Origin: Zygnema cylindricum
Lineage: Eukaryota > Streptophyta > Zygnematophyceae > Zygnematales > Zygnemataceae
NCBI GenBank assembly: GCA_037447655.1
Contig: JBBHKE010002130.1
Span: 1-64,000 of the forward strand
Direction: 5' to 3'
DNA: 64,000 nt
Shown here: in pieces, positions 12,778 to 24,463 of the stretch
How positions within the stretch are numbered: position 1 is the stretch's first letter
Layout: each line of letters begins with the position of its first letter
Made by a program: the position numbers and the translations under genes
Notes under the pieces: model-generated
What the model saw: only the letters and a program-made list of their open reading frames with translations
Told to the model about the DNA's origin: nothing
Databases searched by the model: none

Positions 12778-15777
12778 TTGTACTGCCATGTACTCTGCCT
12801 CCATTGTCGACTGTGCCGTGACTTTCTGAAGTTTGCTGCTCCAGCACCAAGTCCCGTTCCCAATTTGCAAAACAAATCCAGTGATGGATTTCCGGCTTGG
12901 CATGTCGCCATAGCTTGCATCACCCCATGTTTGTAGCTTCACTTCTCCTCCGCCTAGTGTGAGTTTGAGGTCTTTGGTTCCTGCCAAATATCTTAAGACT
13001 TTCCTTGCTGCATCGCGGTCAGATTTTCTTAGATTCTCTAGACTTTTGCTCAATACCCCAACTGCTGCAGCTATGTTCGGAGGGATAAAGTATATTAAAC
13101 TTCCCAGTATATATTTGTAAGGTATTATTGTCATAGGATTATCCTCCCTCTAATTACTCACTAACAATAACACCCGGTTCTGTCTTATCTCCCTCTAACT
13201 TTTGTCGAAACTCCATTGGAGTTATACACCCTTTTGCCCCCCGCATTCTATACTCATCTAACATGTTTCCAATAGCCTCCTTTTTGAGTCAATTTTACTA
13301 ATCTGTTATTTATATCCCTTTCTACTTGAATACCCAATTTATATTTCGCCTCACCGAGGTCTTTCATCACGAACAGTGAATTTAAGGCGGTTTGATTTTA
13401 TTAATTTCAACCATTGATTTGCTAATTAGTAATAGATCATCTATATACACCTCTATATACACTTTCCCATCCTCACCCTTTAGAACGTAAACAGAATGAT
13501 AATAAAATATCCTTTTAAATCTTAGGCTAGTTAAAAATTCATCAAGTGTCAGATTCCATTGCCTGGGGGGCTGTTTTAGGTCGTACAAAGATTTTAACAA
13601 TTTGCATAGTAAATGCCCTTTTCCTGGCCCTGCATAGATTTCAGGCTCCTTCATCTAAATGGTCTCTTCTAACTCTCTATGCAAGAAGGTTGTTTTTACA
13701 TCCATTTGATGTATTTTCATATTTTTTATAGTAGCTTAGGACAGCAAAATCCTAACTGTCGGAAACCTTACAACCGAATAAAATATTTATTCAAAATCAA
13801 TTCCTTCTTTTTGATTATACCCCTTTGCTACAAGTCTAGCCTTATATCGTTCAATGGTATTATTGGGATTTAACTTCACCTTGAATACCCATTTGCTGTC
13901 GATCGCTTTTCGGTCGAGAGGAAGATCCACAAGCTCCCATATTTGAGCCTCCATGATCGACTTCATTTCGTCGTTAGCTGCTTTAATCCACTGATGTCGT
14001 TCTGGTGAAGAGAAAGCCTCCCGGATGGTCAAAGGTTCCTCGGAGGCCGCAGAGTAGGCAAAGTGGGAGTTTCCTTGCAGCCCGCTGCTAGATCGTCTTC
14101 ACCCCGGAAATTCAGAGGCTGAAATTGTCAGATCTCTCGCATTCCTTTTTGGTCTCCGTGTAGAATCTGTAGAATTCAATTGTTCTTCACCGGGCTGAAA
14201 CTGAACATGTTGAGGAACTTGGAGAATTCTAGACACTAGTGTCACTACCGGAGGCCTCTGCATTTGTGTGACAATCTCTTGTTTGCAGTATAAAATGACA
14301 TATTCTTGTACTTTTTGCTGTTTTTGTTGGTCTATCATTTTAAATAAATATACAGAGTCAAGTTCATCCTTTACAATAATATTCTTTGCTACAAATTTTT
14401 TATTTTATCAAACACAAAGACTCTATACCCTTTGGAGTGATCATCATACCCCAACAAAATACCCCATAATCCTTTCGGTTCCATTTTCCATCCATCTTTA
14501 GATGTATCTAAAATAAAGCATTTACTTCCAAAAACCTTTAAATAACTAACATCGAGTTTTCTACCAGTTTAAATTTCGTAAGGAGTAGTCTCTACTGATC
14601 TTGACCCTATTCTATTCTTTATATAAACAACACAATTTAATGCTTCAGCCTAGAATTTCGGATATACGGCCTTATTTGCAAGCATCAACCTAGAGCTCTC
14701 TGTGATAGTTCTATTTAGTCTCTCTGAAACCCTATTTGGTTCGGATGAATATGGACCAGTTAACTGATGACTTATACCTTTCTTAAGTAGAAAGTTTTTA
14801 AACTCTTTTGACGTATATTCGGCGCAGTTGTTAGATCTGAGTTATAGAATTGGTAGACCATGTAGTTTCTCCACCCATGCTTTGTAGTGTTGCAAGTGGC
14901 TGAAGACTTCACTCTTGTCTTTCATCAAGTAGACTTTAGTAAACCTCAAAAAATCATTTGTAAACGTAACCATACATTTCATCCCCCAGACAGATGGTAC
15001 CTTTGCAAGTCCGAAAACATCAGAATGAACTAGTTGTAAAAGTTTAGTGGACCGATATTTGGATCCCTAAGGAAACTGTATTACTGTGTATTTTACCTAG
15101 TGCACAACCATCACACGTTTTAGCTGACTGATCTAAAAGAGTGACTCCTTCTATTTTTCTAGATGTACCATCTTTTTCAAACTATCATAGTTCACATGGC
15201 CTAATCTTTTATGCCACAACTCATCGGAAGATAATGCATCGGAATACAAAACATTATTTTCTTTATTATCGGGCATATCCATACGATACACTTTGCTGGC
15301 ATCTCTAGTGCCTGTGACTTTAATCTTTCCATTCTTGCTAACAACCTGCTGACCATGTTTGAAATTGTTCTCAAACCCTGTACTCTCTACCAAAGGAGTT
15401 GAAAACAATTTTTTCTTAAAATCCACGACAAAGAGAACATTATGAAGAGTTCTCTCAACTGCCTTGCCCTCTATATAAACTAGCAAGGAGACATCACCTA
15501 CAGCTCGTGTCAGCACACTCATACCACAAGCATAGTAATTATTCTTTTCAGGTGTGGAGTTCAGATATTTAAAAATCGCCTTGTCCAGCACATGCGTGCC
15601 GATGCTCCCGTGTCTATTATCCATCCATTGTTCTTTGCACCCTCCATTATTGCCGCCATAGCGAACAAATCTTTTTCTTCCTCGTTAGCAAATGTCATAG
15701 ATTTGTCCTGGTAAGATGAAAATGCCGAGAATAGTGCATTTTCGTGAGATGTAGATCTTGTGATGCCATGATTAAAT
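12778..15777 (-). pseudogene. pol: Element EM pol: protease, integrase, RT, RNase H (broken, truncated)
   Basis: On the minus strand, domains run from 15777 down. Protease remnant around 15640-15590 (WIIDTGAS), followed by the GAG-pre-integrase block at 15624-15151 with the LWHKRLGHVNYDSLKK motif. The integrase core (about 15120-14340) has several stops. RT starts at 14032 (WELVDLPLDRKAIDSKWVF) and runs to about 13382 with YIDD in place of YVDD. RNase H is at 13134-12778 with GDASYGD and MEAEYMA. The first RNase H motif reads WGDASYGD against WSDASYGD in E1. The frame is interrupted many times and the C-terminus is lost in the CAT repeat. It is clearly a dead copia polyprotein. Confidence 0.88.
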
Positions 15778-15959
15778 TGTTGTCTTTTTGAAAGCTTTCA
15801 GTCTCAGAGCAGCGCGACAGCGCAGCAACTATACAACTGCTATACAGCAGAGTAGCTGCTATACGAAAGAGCAGCCCAGCTGCTATACAGCAGAGTAGCT
15901 GCTATACAGCAGAGCAGCGAAGCAGAGCACAAGCAAAGAAGCGTCGCAGTAGAGTAGCG

Positions 15960-17006
15960 TGAAACTCTGAGACCTCCATAAGTCCTCAGAGTGGACAGCT
16001 TCCAAGAAGCCTCTAGGATAATCCTGACCCCTTTGTGTTTAAGCAAAAATAACTGCCACCCTGGCAGAAAAATACTCTGACCACCTTCACCCCCGTGAAG
16101 GCAAGACTCCCCTGAGTCGATAGCAAAAAGAATCTTTGAATTTGCTCCCCTGAGCAGTAAGTTATGGAGGGTCAAAGTTGACCTTTTGTACAGAAGCTCT
16201 CTAGCAGAGAGGGTCTTATCTTCTAATTTTTCTAAGTCCTATCTCTCTCACAGACTCTATCTACTGATGTACGGAACCTATCAGAATACAGTTCCGTACG
16301 CAAAAGTACAGCTGCCGGTGTACTTTATGTACGGACATTGTACGACATGTCCTAAATGTCCACACGTGGAATATCCGGATTCGCTCTTTTAATCCTCGGA
16401 GATGCCGCGCTCCAATGTAACATCGCCACGTGTCATCCGATGTGGCAATGCCCACAAACCGCCGAGTTTTTCTTCCGCGATCTCGGCGGTAATTCCGGCC
16501 GTCCGATTAAACTCGCATTTGATCGTAGCGTAATAAATACATGCACGGTATTTGTTTCGCTTACGAAATCAATGCGTGGTATTGATTTCTTATCCGTACC
16601 GCAATTTGTACTTTTACACTACCATATCTATGTATTCCGTTAACAGTTATAGTTAAATGATTTATCCTACGTGTACATGTTTAAATCATTATCGTACTAT
16701 ATACTATGTAACACTACTTGTAGACTTAACGGCTAAGGCTACCGGCTATCTACTCTATGACGGCCGACAGGTACCAGGATCAAATCCTGTCGCCGGCACA
16801 TACCTTTTAGTAATTAATCCCTTGACTAATATAAATTTCCCGTAAACCTCAGGATAGCCTAGGTAGCCATGGCTCTAGCTTCCTCTCCAATTTCTCAGTG
16901 ACTGCGACAAGTTTGAGAGTTGGAGAGAGAAGTTAGAGGTAGACTGCCTTGGCTTCTTTATTTCTATTCAGATCTACAAAATACTTAAAAACCATTAATT
17001 TCTACA
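15960..17006 (-). mobile_element. Solo LTR (large-LTR copia family), minus strand, in the E1 LTR
   Basis: Begins TGAAACTC and ends TTCTACA on the + strand, so read on the minus strand it is TG...CA. Flanks TAGCG (15955-15959) and CAGCG (17007-17011) are a 5-bp duplication with one mismatch. On the minus strand the end carries an ATGGAG gag start and GAGTTTCA, like the EA and EB LTRs. It contains a CACGTG motif (about 16427), a TAGGACTTAGAA-type motif (minus strand, near 16225) and a tRNA-like module at 16718-16800. There is no internal region, so it is a solo LTR from recombination. Confidence 0.88.
16718..16800 (+). other. tRNA-like module (A/B-box-like), antisense to its LTR
   Basis: An A-box-like TTAACGGCTAAGGCT is followed by a T-arm-like CAGGATCAAATCCTG hairpin with a 7-nt loop, then a GCCGGCA 3' segment. 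It is probably a tRNA-derived insertion fixed in the LTR. It is not a canonical tRNA gene: no convincing anticodon arm is visible and the B box departs from GGTTCGANTCC. Confidence 0.55.
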
Positions 17007-17586
17007 CAGCGCAGCAGCAGAGCAGCGCAGCAGCGAAGCTACAATACAGACAAGACAACGCAACCACGATTATATTTGATATGGTCCGTACGGTCAAAGC
17101 ACCGTGTGATATTCTTAATGTGATTCTGTATAGATAGAGCAATTGGGATAGATACGATTGTAGTAAACTTAGTGGGTAACTTAGTGGTAACTTAGTGGGT
17201 AACTCAGTGGTAGCTTAGTGATAGCTCAGTGGTAGCTTAGTGATAGCTTAGTGGTAGCTTGACAGATTAGTGGTAGCTTGGTGGTTTGACGTACCTCCCA
17301 AGTACACTGGCATTGCCAGTTCAACACAAGTATAAGACTTAGGACTCAGAACATATTATGTATCCAGACTTCCAAGTAGTAAAACTGCAGACAGTTTTTG
17401 GGAAACTTCTGAGTATTATATCTTCAGTGTTGTTGGGTCAATTGTGCTCAAACTTAGGGAGTTGTCAGTGTTTATGCTACTCTATATTCAAAAAAAGTTT
17501 TGTGAGGTTTGGATGCTTGTATAAGAATGGTGAGCACTTAAGAACAGCTGTTTGGTAGGATTCTTGATAGCTTCTGAGAGTGTATC

Positions 17587-18279
17587 ATGTCTACTTCTAC
17601 TACTATTGCTGCTCCTCCACCTGCACCGGTGGTTGTAGAACAACAGGTTATGGGCCTGTCATCAAGAATTCCTATCTTTTCTGGGGATAAGTATATTTAC
17701 TGGGCGGATATGGTGGAGACACATTTTGAAAATGTCAATCTTTTGGATATTTTGGATGGTTCTCTGGATGAATCTGATCTGTCATGGTCTAAGAAAAATA
17801 CGCAGGCTCGTTCTATTTTGAATTTTTGTATATTTAAGGACTTAGCTATGTCTCGGATAAAAATGAAAAAGGCAATTGATATCTGGAAATCCATTAAAAG
17901 TGATTATGAAAAGGCCAATGTTCACGAAGAGCTTCTATTCGCTGGAAAAATTTGGGACTATAGGTACACTGGCGGTACAATGGCTGAATATTATAACAAA
18001 TTTCGTATTCTTGTAGATGCACATGCTTGTGCCGGTGGGGTGTTTCCTCAGTTTCAACAGGCAGCATTGCTCATGCGGGGTCTCCCTCGTAGTATGAAAG
18101 GAGCATCTGACATACTCAAACAGAAAGATAAAGCTAGCTGGACTTTACAGTTAGCCATCAATATTTTACTAGAAGAGGAAGCTACATCTAATATTCTCAA
18201 TGTTGAGCAAGTAGAGGCTTTTAATTCAGACTTTGGGAAAAAAGGTCAATTTAATCAGCAACGTAATCAGTTTACCTAG
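17587..18279 (+). CDS. gag: E1 Gag polyprotein fragment
   Basis: 230-residue copia Gag (UBN2/DUF4219-like capsid region). The start codon lies inside the 5' LTR. The frame passes through the LTR end and the PBS (VVVEQQ then VMGLSSRIP), so the N-terminus is LTR-encoded. Visible family signatures include YIYWADMVETHF, AEYYNKFRILVDAH and LLMRGLP. A TAG at 18277 ends it before the zinc knuckle. The knuckle follows in frame at about 18320-18370 but has a stop after the first Cys-Phe pair. In an active element this capsid packages the RNA. Confidence 0.85.
   Translation: MSTSTTIAAPPPAPVVVEQQVMGLSSRIPIFSGDKYIYWADMVETHFENVNLLDILDGSLDESDLSWSKKNTQARSILNFCIFKDLAMSRIKMKKAIDIWKSIKSDYEKANVHEELLFAGKIWDYRYTGGTMAEYYNKFRILVDAHACAGGVFPQFQQAALLMRGLPRSMKGASDILKQKDKASWTLQLAINILLEEEATSNILNVEQVEAFNSDFGKKGQFNQQRNQFT
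17646..17656 (+). promoter_or_regulatory. E1 primer-binding site (half-tRNA iMet type)
   Basis: GGTTATGGGCC directly follows the LTR terminal CA. It is complementary to the anticodon loop and stem of initiator tRNA-Met (GGCCCAUAACC), not to a tRNA 3' end. Confidence 0.75.
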
Positions 18280-18410
18280 TTTAGACAGTTTAATCAGGGT
18301 GGAAATAGACAATCAATTACTGTATGTTTTTAATGTAGTGAGAGAGGTCATGGATACAAATTCTGTCCTAAACTTTAACAAGCTAACGATATAGGTTTAT
18401 ACAGGTCGCA

Positions 18411-21400
18411 ATGGCAAAAAGTCTGTTTTACAAAAGCTTCACGAGGCCTACACCTCGTGGAAATGCACTGTTTTCAGCTTCTTCATCACTCCAAGACGAG
18501 ACTCTAACATTTTCTGAGGAGGACGACACGGATCTATTCGTTATGGCGGCAGCAATGGAAGGCGCAAAGGACCCTGGATGGATTATGGATACAGGAGCGT
18601 CAGCCCATATGTGTTGGAACAAGGCCATATTCAAAAATAAGAAACAACGCCGGAGAAAAATATTTATTATGCCTGTGGAATAAGTGTCCAAACTCGTGCA
18701 ATGGGTGATGTGTCCTTGCTAGTTGATGTGGATGGAAAAGCAATTGAAAGGACTCTTCACAATGTCTTTTTTGTGCCTGACTTTAAGAAAAATCTGTTTT
18801 CTACGTCGTTGGTTGAGAGTAAAGTCTTTGAGGTTAGTTTGAAAAACGGTCGGCAGGTTGTTAGCAAAAACGGCAAGGTTGTAGTTACAGGTACTAGAGA
18901 TAGTAGCAAGATGTATCGCATGGATATGGCTAATACAAAGGAAAATGATGTTTTGTACTCCGGTGTTTTGCACTCAGACGAGTTGTGGCATAAAAGATTA
19001 GGCCATGTAAACTATGATAGTTTGAAGAAAATGGTCCTTGCTAGAAAAATAGAGGGTGTATCACTCACAGATGAGCCGGTCAAAACTTGTGATGGTTGCG
19101 CTTTAGGCAAAATCCACCGATTACCATTTCCTAAGGAGTCTGAGCATCGGTCAACCAAATTGCTGCAACAAATTCATTCGGATGTTTTTGGTCCTGCGAA
19201 GGTTCCTCTGCCGGGGGGATGAAATACATGGTCACCTTCACAGATGATTTCTCTAGGTTTACAAAAGTTTACTTCATGAAGGAAAAGAGTGAAGTGTTTG
19301 GTCACTTCAAACACTATAAAGCATGGGTTGAAAAACTTCATAATTTACCTATTTTGCAGCTCAGATCCGACAATGGTGGTGAATATACATCGAAAGAATT
19401 TGAAACCTTTTTACTCAAAGAAGGTATCACTCATCTATTGACTGTTCCATATTCACCAGAATAAAATGGGGTGTCTGAAAGACTAAATACAACTCTCACA
19501 GAGAGCTCCAGGTGGATGCTCGCAGATAAGAATGTGGATCCGAAATTCTGGGCTTAGGCTCTAAATTGTGTAGTTTATATTAAAAATAGGATAGGATCCA
19601 GATCGGTAGACACTACTCCTTACAAGATTTAGACAGGTATCAAACCAGATGTTAGCCATTTTAAAGTCTTTGGTAGTCAATGCTTTATACTGGATACGTC
19701 CACAAATAGATGGAAAATGGAACCAAAGGGACTACCGGGTATTTTGTTAGGATATGACGATCACTCCAAAGGTTATCGAGTCTTTGTGTTTGAGAGGCAG
19801 AAAATAATTGTAGCACGGAATATTATTGTAAAGGATGAGCTTGGCTCCGTAGATTTATTTAAAATGACAGAGCTGCAAAAGCAGCAAAAGGTACAGGAAT
19901 ATGTCATTTTAGATTGCATGCAAGAAATTGTCTTGCAGATGCATCATTCTTCGGTGGTGCCTCTGGAGTACGCCTCTCTCTAAGTTCCTCCACAAGTTCA
20001 GTTCCAACCGGAGCAAAAGCTGTCAATATACACGGATCGCAACCAGCGCAATCAGCGCAATGCGCGCCATCCGACGATCTCACCCTCAAAATTTCCGAGC
20101 GGAAGAAGATCCAGCAGTCGCCTGCAAGCAAGTTCTCACTTTGCTTACTCGGCAACCTCAGGGGAGCCTTTGACCATTCAGGAGGCCTTCTCATCACCAG
20201 AACGGAATCACTGGATCGAGGCAACAAACGACGAAATGAAGTCCATCATGGAGGCTCAATCATGGGAGCTTGTGGACCTTCCTCTGGATCGAAAAGCAAT
20301 CGGCAGCAAATGGGTATTCAAGGTGAAGTTAAATTCCGATAACACCATTGAACGTTATAAGGCCAGACTTGTGGCAAAAGGGTATAATCGAAAGGAAGGA
20401 ATCGATTTTGAAGAAACATTTTCTTCAGTTGTAAGATTTCGGACTGTTAGGATTTTGTTGTCCCTAGCTGCTATAGAATATATGGAAATACATCAAATGG
20501 ATGTAAAGACAGCCTTTTTGCATGGAGAACTAGAAGAGACCATTTACATGCAGCAACCTGAAAAGTATGCAGAACCAGGAAAAGAGCACTTAGAATGCAA
20601 GTTGCTAAAATCTCTGTACGGCCTTAAACAGGCCCCCAGACAGTGGAATCTTAAGCTTGATGAATTCTTGACTAGCCTAAGATTTCAAAGGATAAGTTCT
20701 GATCACTCTGTCTAAGTTCTGAAAGGTGAAAATGGGATAGTGTATATAACGGTGTATGTAGATGATTTACTATCAATTAGCAAATCAATGGCTGAAATTA
20801 ACAAAATCAAAACTCCTCTAAACTCACGGTTCGAGATGAAAGACCTCGGTGAGGCAAAATATATTTTGGGTATTCAGGTAGAGAGGGACAGAAATAAGAA
20901 AATAATAAAACTGACTCAAAAAGAGGCTATTGGAAACATGATAGATGAGTATAGAATGCGGGGGGCAACACGATGTCTAACTCCAATGGAGGTTCGGTAG
21001 AAGTTAAAGGGAGAAGAGACAGAACCAGGTGTCATTGTTAGCGAGTATTTAGAATCTGGGGAGAATGATTATATGACACAAATACCTTACAAACAGATAG
21101 TGGGAAGCTTAATATATTTCATGAATTGTACCTGTCCTGACATTGCTGCAGCAGTCGGGGTACTAAGCAGGAGTCTAGAGAATCCGAGAAAATCTGACTT
21201 TGATGCAGCAAGGAGAGTCTTAAGATATTTGGCCGGAACCAAAGACCTCAAACTCACGCTAGGCGGAGGAGAAGTAAAACCGCAAACGTGGAGTGATGCA
21301 AGCTATGGCGACATGCCAAGCCGGAAATCCACCACGGGATTCGTTCTACAAGTCGGGAACGGTACTTGCTGTTGGAGCAGCAAACTTCAAAAGGTGACAA

Positions 21401-21741
21401 CACAGTCCACAATGGAGTCAGAATATATGGCAGCAAGCTCGGCCCTCAAAGAACTCTTATGGGTAAAATCCATATTACAAGAACTAGGATACATGCAAGT
21501 TGGTCCACAGGTGATCTGGTGTGATAACCAGGCTGCCATTGCCATTGCTTCTAACCCGAGTCATCACTTCAAAAGCAAGCACATGGATGTACGATTACAC
21601 TTTGTAAGAGAAAAAGTGTTCTCTAGAGTGATTAAATTATGTTATTTACCAGATGCAAAAATGATAGCTGATATGCTCACTAAAGCTCTTCCTGCTCCTA
21701 AGCTGAAGTATTGTAGGGACGCAGTGGGATTAAGTGAATAG
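18411..21741 (+). pseudogene. pol: E1 Pol: protease, integrase, RT, RNase H (several stops and frameshifts)
   Basis: Copia domain order PR-INT-RT-RH. Protease 18411-18683 has WIMDTGASAHMC. A break at about 18684-18700 is followed by the zinc-binding pre-integrase block 18701-19222 (LWHKRLGHVNYDSLKK, CDGCALGK). Integrase is at 19150-19700: HSDVFGP and RSDNGGEY are intact, TAA at 19462, then GVSERLN carries the third acidic residue. The integrase C-terminus is at 19717-19983. RT is at 20170-21000 with HQMDVKTAF and YVDDLL intact but a TAA at 20713. RNase H 21073-21741 is a continuous 222-codon frame with WSDASYGD, MESEYMA and WCDNQAAI all present. Catalytic residues are largely kept, and only a handful of stops or shifts disable it. 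Confidence 0.88.
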
Positions 21742-21899
21742 TTGAATTGCTGCACTGCTATACTGCCACGCTGCTATAAGTCCACCAGAGAGGTAGTGGG
21801 ACTGAGTGACTTGCTAATTGCTATATTGCTATGCTGCGATACTGCGCTAGTTTATCACCGCAGCTGCGCTGGTATACTGAGTCTAAAGCTTTAGGGGAG

Positions 21900-22719
21900 T
21901 GTTGTCTTTTGGAAAGCTTTCAGTCTCAGAGCAGCGCAACAGCGCAGCAACTATACAGCTGCTATACAGCAGAGCAGCTGCTATACGGAAGAGCAGCGCA
22001 GCTGCTATACAGCAGAGGATTGCAGCAGAGCAGGGCAGTAGTAGAGCAACGCAGCAGCAGAGCAGCGCACCAGTAGAGCAGCGCAGCAGCAGAGCAGCGC
22101 AGCAGCGAAGCTGCAATACTGACAAGACAACGCAACCACGATTATATTTGATATGGTCCGTTCGGTCAACGCAGCGTCTGATATTCTTAATGTGATTCTG
22201 TACAGATAGAGCAATTGCGATAGATACGATTCTAGTAAACTTAAGGGGTAACTCAGTGGTAACTTAGTGGGTAACTCAGTGGTAGCTTAGTGATAGCTCA
22301 GTGGTAGCTTAGTGATAGCTTAATGGTAGCTTGACAGATTAGTGGTAGCTTGGTGGTTTGACGTACCTCCCAAGTACACTGGCATTGCCAGTTCAATACA
22401 AGTATATGACTTAGGACTCAGAACATATTATGTATCCAGACTTCTAAGTAGTAAAACTGCAAACAGTTTTTGGGAAACTTCTGAGTATAATATCTTGAGT
22501 GTTGTTGGGTCAATTGTGCTGAAACTTTTTGGAGTTGTCAGTGTTTATGCTACTCTATATTCAGAAAGAGTTTTCTGAGGTTTGGATGCTTATTTAATAA
22601 TTGGTGAGCACTTAAGAACAGCTGTTTGGTAGGATTCTTGATAGCTTGTGAGAGTGTATCATGTCTACTTCTACTACTACTGCTGCTCCTCCACCTGCAC
22701 CGGTGGTTGTAGAATAACA
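21900..22719 (+). repeat. E1 3' LTR
   Basis: 820 bp, starting TGTTGTC after a purine-rich AAAGCTTTAGGGGAG tract and ending AATAACA. It holds AGC-rich minisatellite units (21930-22110), GTAGCTTAGTGAT-type units (22236-22345), a TTAGGACTCAGAAC motif (22411), and a second copy of the gag start ending at VVVE. That copy stops exactly where the LTR stops, proving that the gag start is LTR sequence. Confidence 0.9.
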
Positions 22720-23528
22720 TAAACTAGCTCTGTTGCCATCCAGGCCGGTACAAACATATTTCGTTAGCTCTTTTAAGCTTAGGAAAAAATTTATATCCAT
22801 CACCTTTTTCATTGCAATAAAAACAAGCATTAGAGACTGTCTATTTCCTCCTTGTTAAGCTGTTTAAACAAATCCTTGTTTTGATTAAACTGATATCTCA
22901 GCTGATTGAACTGATTTTTTCCTAATTAAGCTGAGAATTTTTGTCAAAGTTTGTGTGAAAGGCCTCTACGTGCTCTTTTGCATTAAGATTTTTAGAATCA
23001 TTCTTCTCTTCTAATATCAAATGAATTGTAAAGTCCAGCTAGCTTTATCTTTTTTTTCAGCCTATTAGACGTTGCTTTCATAGTAGTAGGAAGACCCCTC
23101 ATTAGCAATGTTGTTTGTTGAAACTGAGGGAATGATCCATCTGCACAAGCATGAGTGTCAGTTAAAATTTGAAATTTGTTACCATATTCTGCCATTGTGT
23201 CGCCCGTGTATTTATAGTCCCAAATTTGTTTAGCCAAAAATAGTTATTCTTGAACATTAGCCTTTTCATAATCATCTTTTAGAGACTTCCAAATATCGAT
23301 TGCCTTTTTCATTTTTATTTGAGACAGAGCCAATTCTTTAGAGATACAAAAATTTAGAATAGATCGAGCTTGTGAATTTTTCTTTGACCTAGATGCATTT
23401 GTTTTCGCTAGCGAACCATCCAAAATATCCAAAAGGTTAATATTTTCGAAATGTGTTCCCACCATATCCGCCGTATAGACATATTTTCCCTCGAGAAGAT
23501 AGGAATTCTTCATAACAGGCCCATAACC
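22720..23528 (-). pseudogene. gag: Element EM Gag (minus strand, broken)
   Basis: From 23528 downward on the minus strand: PBS, then capsid signatures YVYTADMVGTHFENINLL and IWKSLKDDYEKANVQE (to 23244), AEYGNKFQILTDTHACADG and LLMRGLPTTMK (23237-22998), then a zinc-knuckle remnant at about 22830-22780 (CFYCNEKGDGYKFFPK, last Cys lost). It is continuous with the pol at 15777 once E1 is removed. Stops separate the two capsid halves near 23240. Confidence 0.85.
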
Positions 23529-24463
23529 TGTTGTTCTACGACCAATAGAGTAGGTGAAGCAGCAGTAATAGTAGTTAAGGTAGACATAATTCACTCACTG
23601 AAGCTTACCAAGAATCCTACCAAACAGTTATTTTCAACAGCTCACCAAATCTAACACAAAAGTCCAAATTGCTTCAAACTATACCACAGTATAGAGTATC
23701 AAAGAGATTGACAATTCGCAAAGTTTGAGCCTAATTGATCAAACATACTTTAAGATATGTGACTCAAAAGATTCCGATAAATAGTTTGAAGATTACACAG
23801 TCTAGAAGTATAAATAGATAGAATGTTATAAGTCCTAAGTCCTATACTCGCAGTGAGTATCTACTTTTAGTTTCCTTATTACATAGTGTTGTAACTGAAA
23901 TACAAGTGCACCTGAGAGGTACGTCCAAAGACCAAAATGCAACTAAAATCTAAGTACTCCTAATCACGCTAAAACTAATCTACCACCATGCAATCAATAT
24001 TACTCAGAAATCTATACGAAGTGATTCTACAAATACTTGCCGCTGGCCCGGTTACTAGTGTCCTGATATGTGCATCCGGTTGTTGCAAAAACACCTACCA
24101 CCTAAGTCACTTGTGATCCTCTTATGAATCTCGTCCGTCGACTTGATTCATAACAACCGTTGTTGCTTTGTTCCGTACCGGATAATATCCTGAATAGTCA
24201 TTTTCTTTTTGTTTGTTTGATTCTAAGACCCTACCCGTTCGGTGTGGGACACGCGTATGTGGGCATCGGTTCCATTGTGAAATATCTGCACAATCCTCAA
24301 GTGACGACTCGTGTCTTTGTGGAATTGCGATACACTTTACTATCTTCTTGCCGTCACACTATTTGGGGTAAGTTTTACAAGACTCTGAAAATAATATATT
24401 GTGAGTCCTATAACTTCCCCTCACACATCTATCTATTGAGACTTCAAGCTTTCCAAATCAACA
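23529..24463 (-). repeat. Element EM 5' LTR (minus strand)
   Basis: On the minus strand it begins TGTTGATTTGGAAAGC (compare E1 TGTTGTCTTTTGGAAAGC and E2 TGTTGTTTTTGGAAACC) and ends GTAGAACAACA next to a GGTTATGGGCC PBS. 935 bp. It carries the gag N-terminal codons at its 3' end, like the other families here. Confidence 0.82.

Larger units (their letters stand above)
15778..17645 (+). repeat. E1 5' LTR, interrupted by a solo LTR
   Basis: About 816 bp of LTR once the nested insertion (15960-17006) is removed, matching the 820-bp 3' LTR. It contains an AGCAGCGCAGCAG-type minisatellite in U3 (15800-15955, 17008-17045), a GTAGCTTAGTGAT-type repeat at about 17165-17280, and the gag start codon at 17587. 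It ends GAACAACA directly against the PBS. Confidence 0.88.
15778..22719 (+). mobile_element. Copia element E1, full-length, nested in EM
   Basis: Both LTRs start TGTTGTC and end in AACA: 5' at 15778-17645 (inflated by a nested solo LTR) and 3' at 21900-22719. The PBS is at 17646 and a polypurine tract precedes 21900. The flanks are TAAAT (15773-15777) and TAAAC (22720-22724), a 5-bp target duplication with one mismatch. The insertion lies in the gag of EM. Gag and pol have a modest number of stops, so this is the least damaged copia in the window, but it is not intact. Confidence 0.92.
12778..24463 (-). mobile_element. Copia element EM, minus strand, 3'-truncated, split by element E1
   Basis: On the minus strand this reads 5' LTR (23529-24463), PBS, gag (23528-22720), an inserted E1 element (22719-15778), then protease to RNase H (15777-12778). 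The RNase H stops within the CAT repeat just after AEYMA, so the last part of pol and the 3' LTR are missing. Removing E1 and one copy of the 5-bp target site rejoins the reading between the gag zinc-knuckle region and the pre-protease spacer. EM itself lies within the integrase of E3, at 24464. Confidence 0.85.

Noticed and set aside
11013-12821. Several overlapping open frames of 60-100 codons rich in His, and a poly-Asp frame on the minus strand
   Set aside because: They are by-products of the CAT triplet repeat; no start context, domain or conserved composition beyond the repeat.
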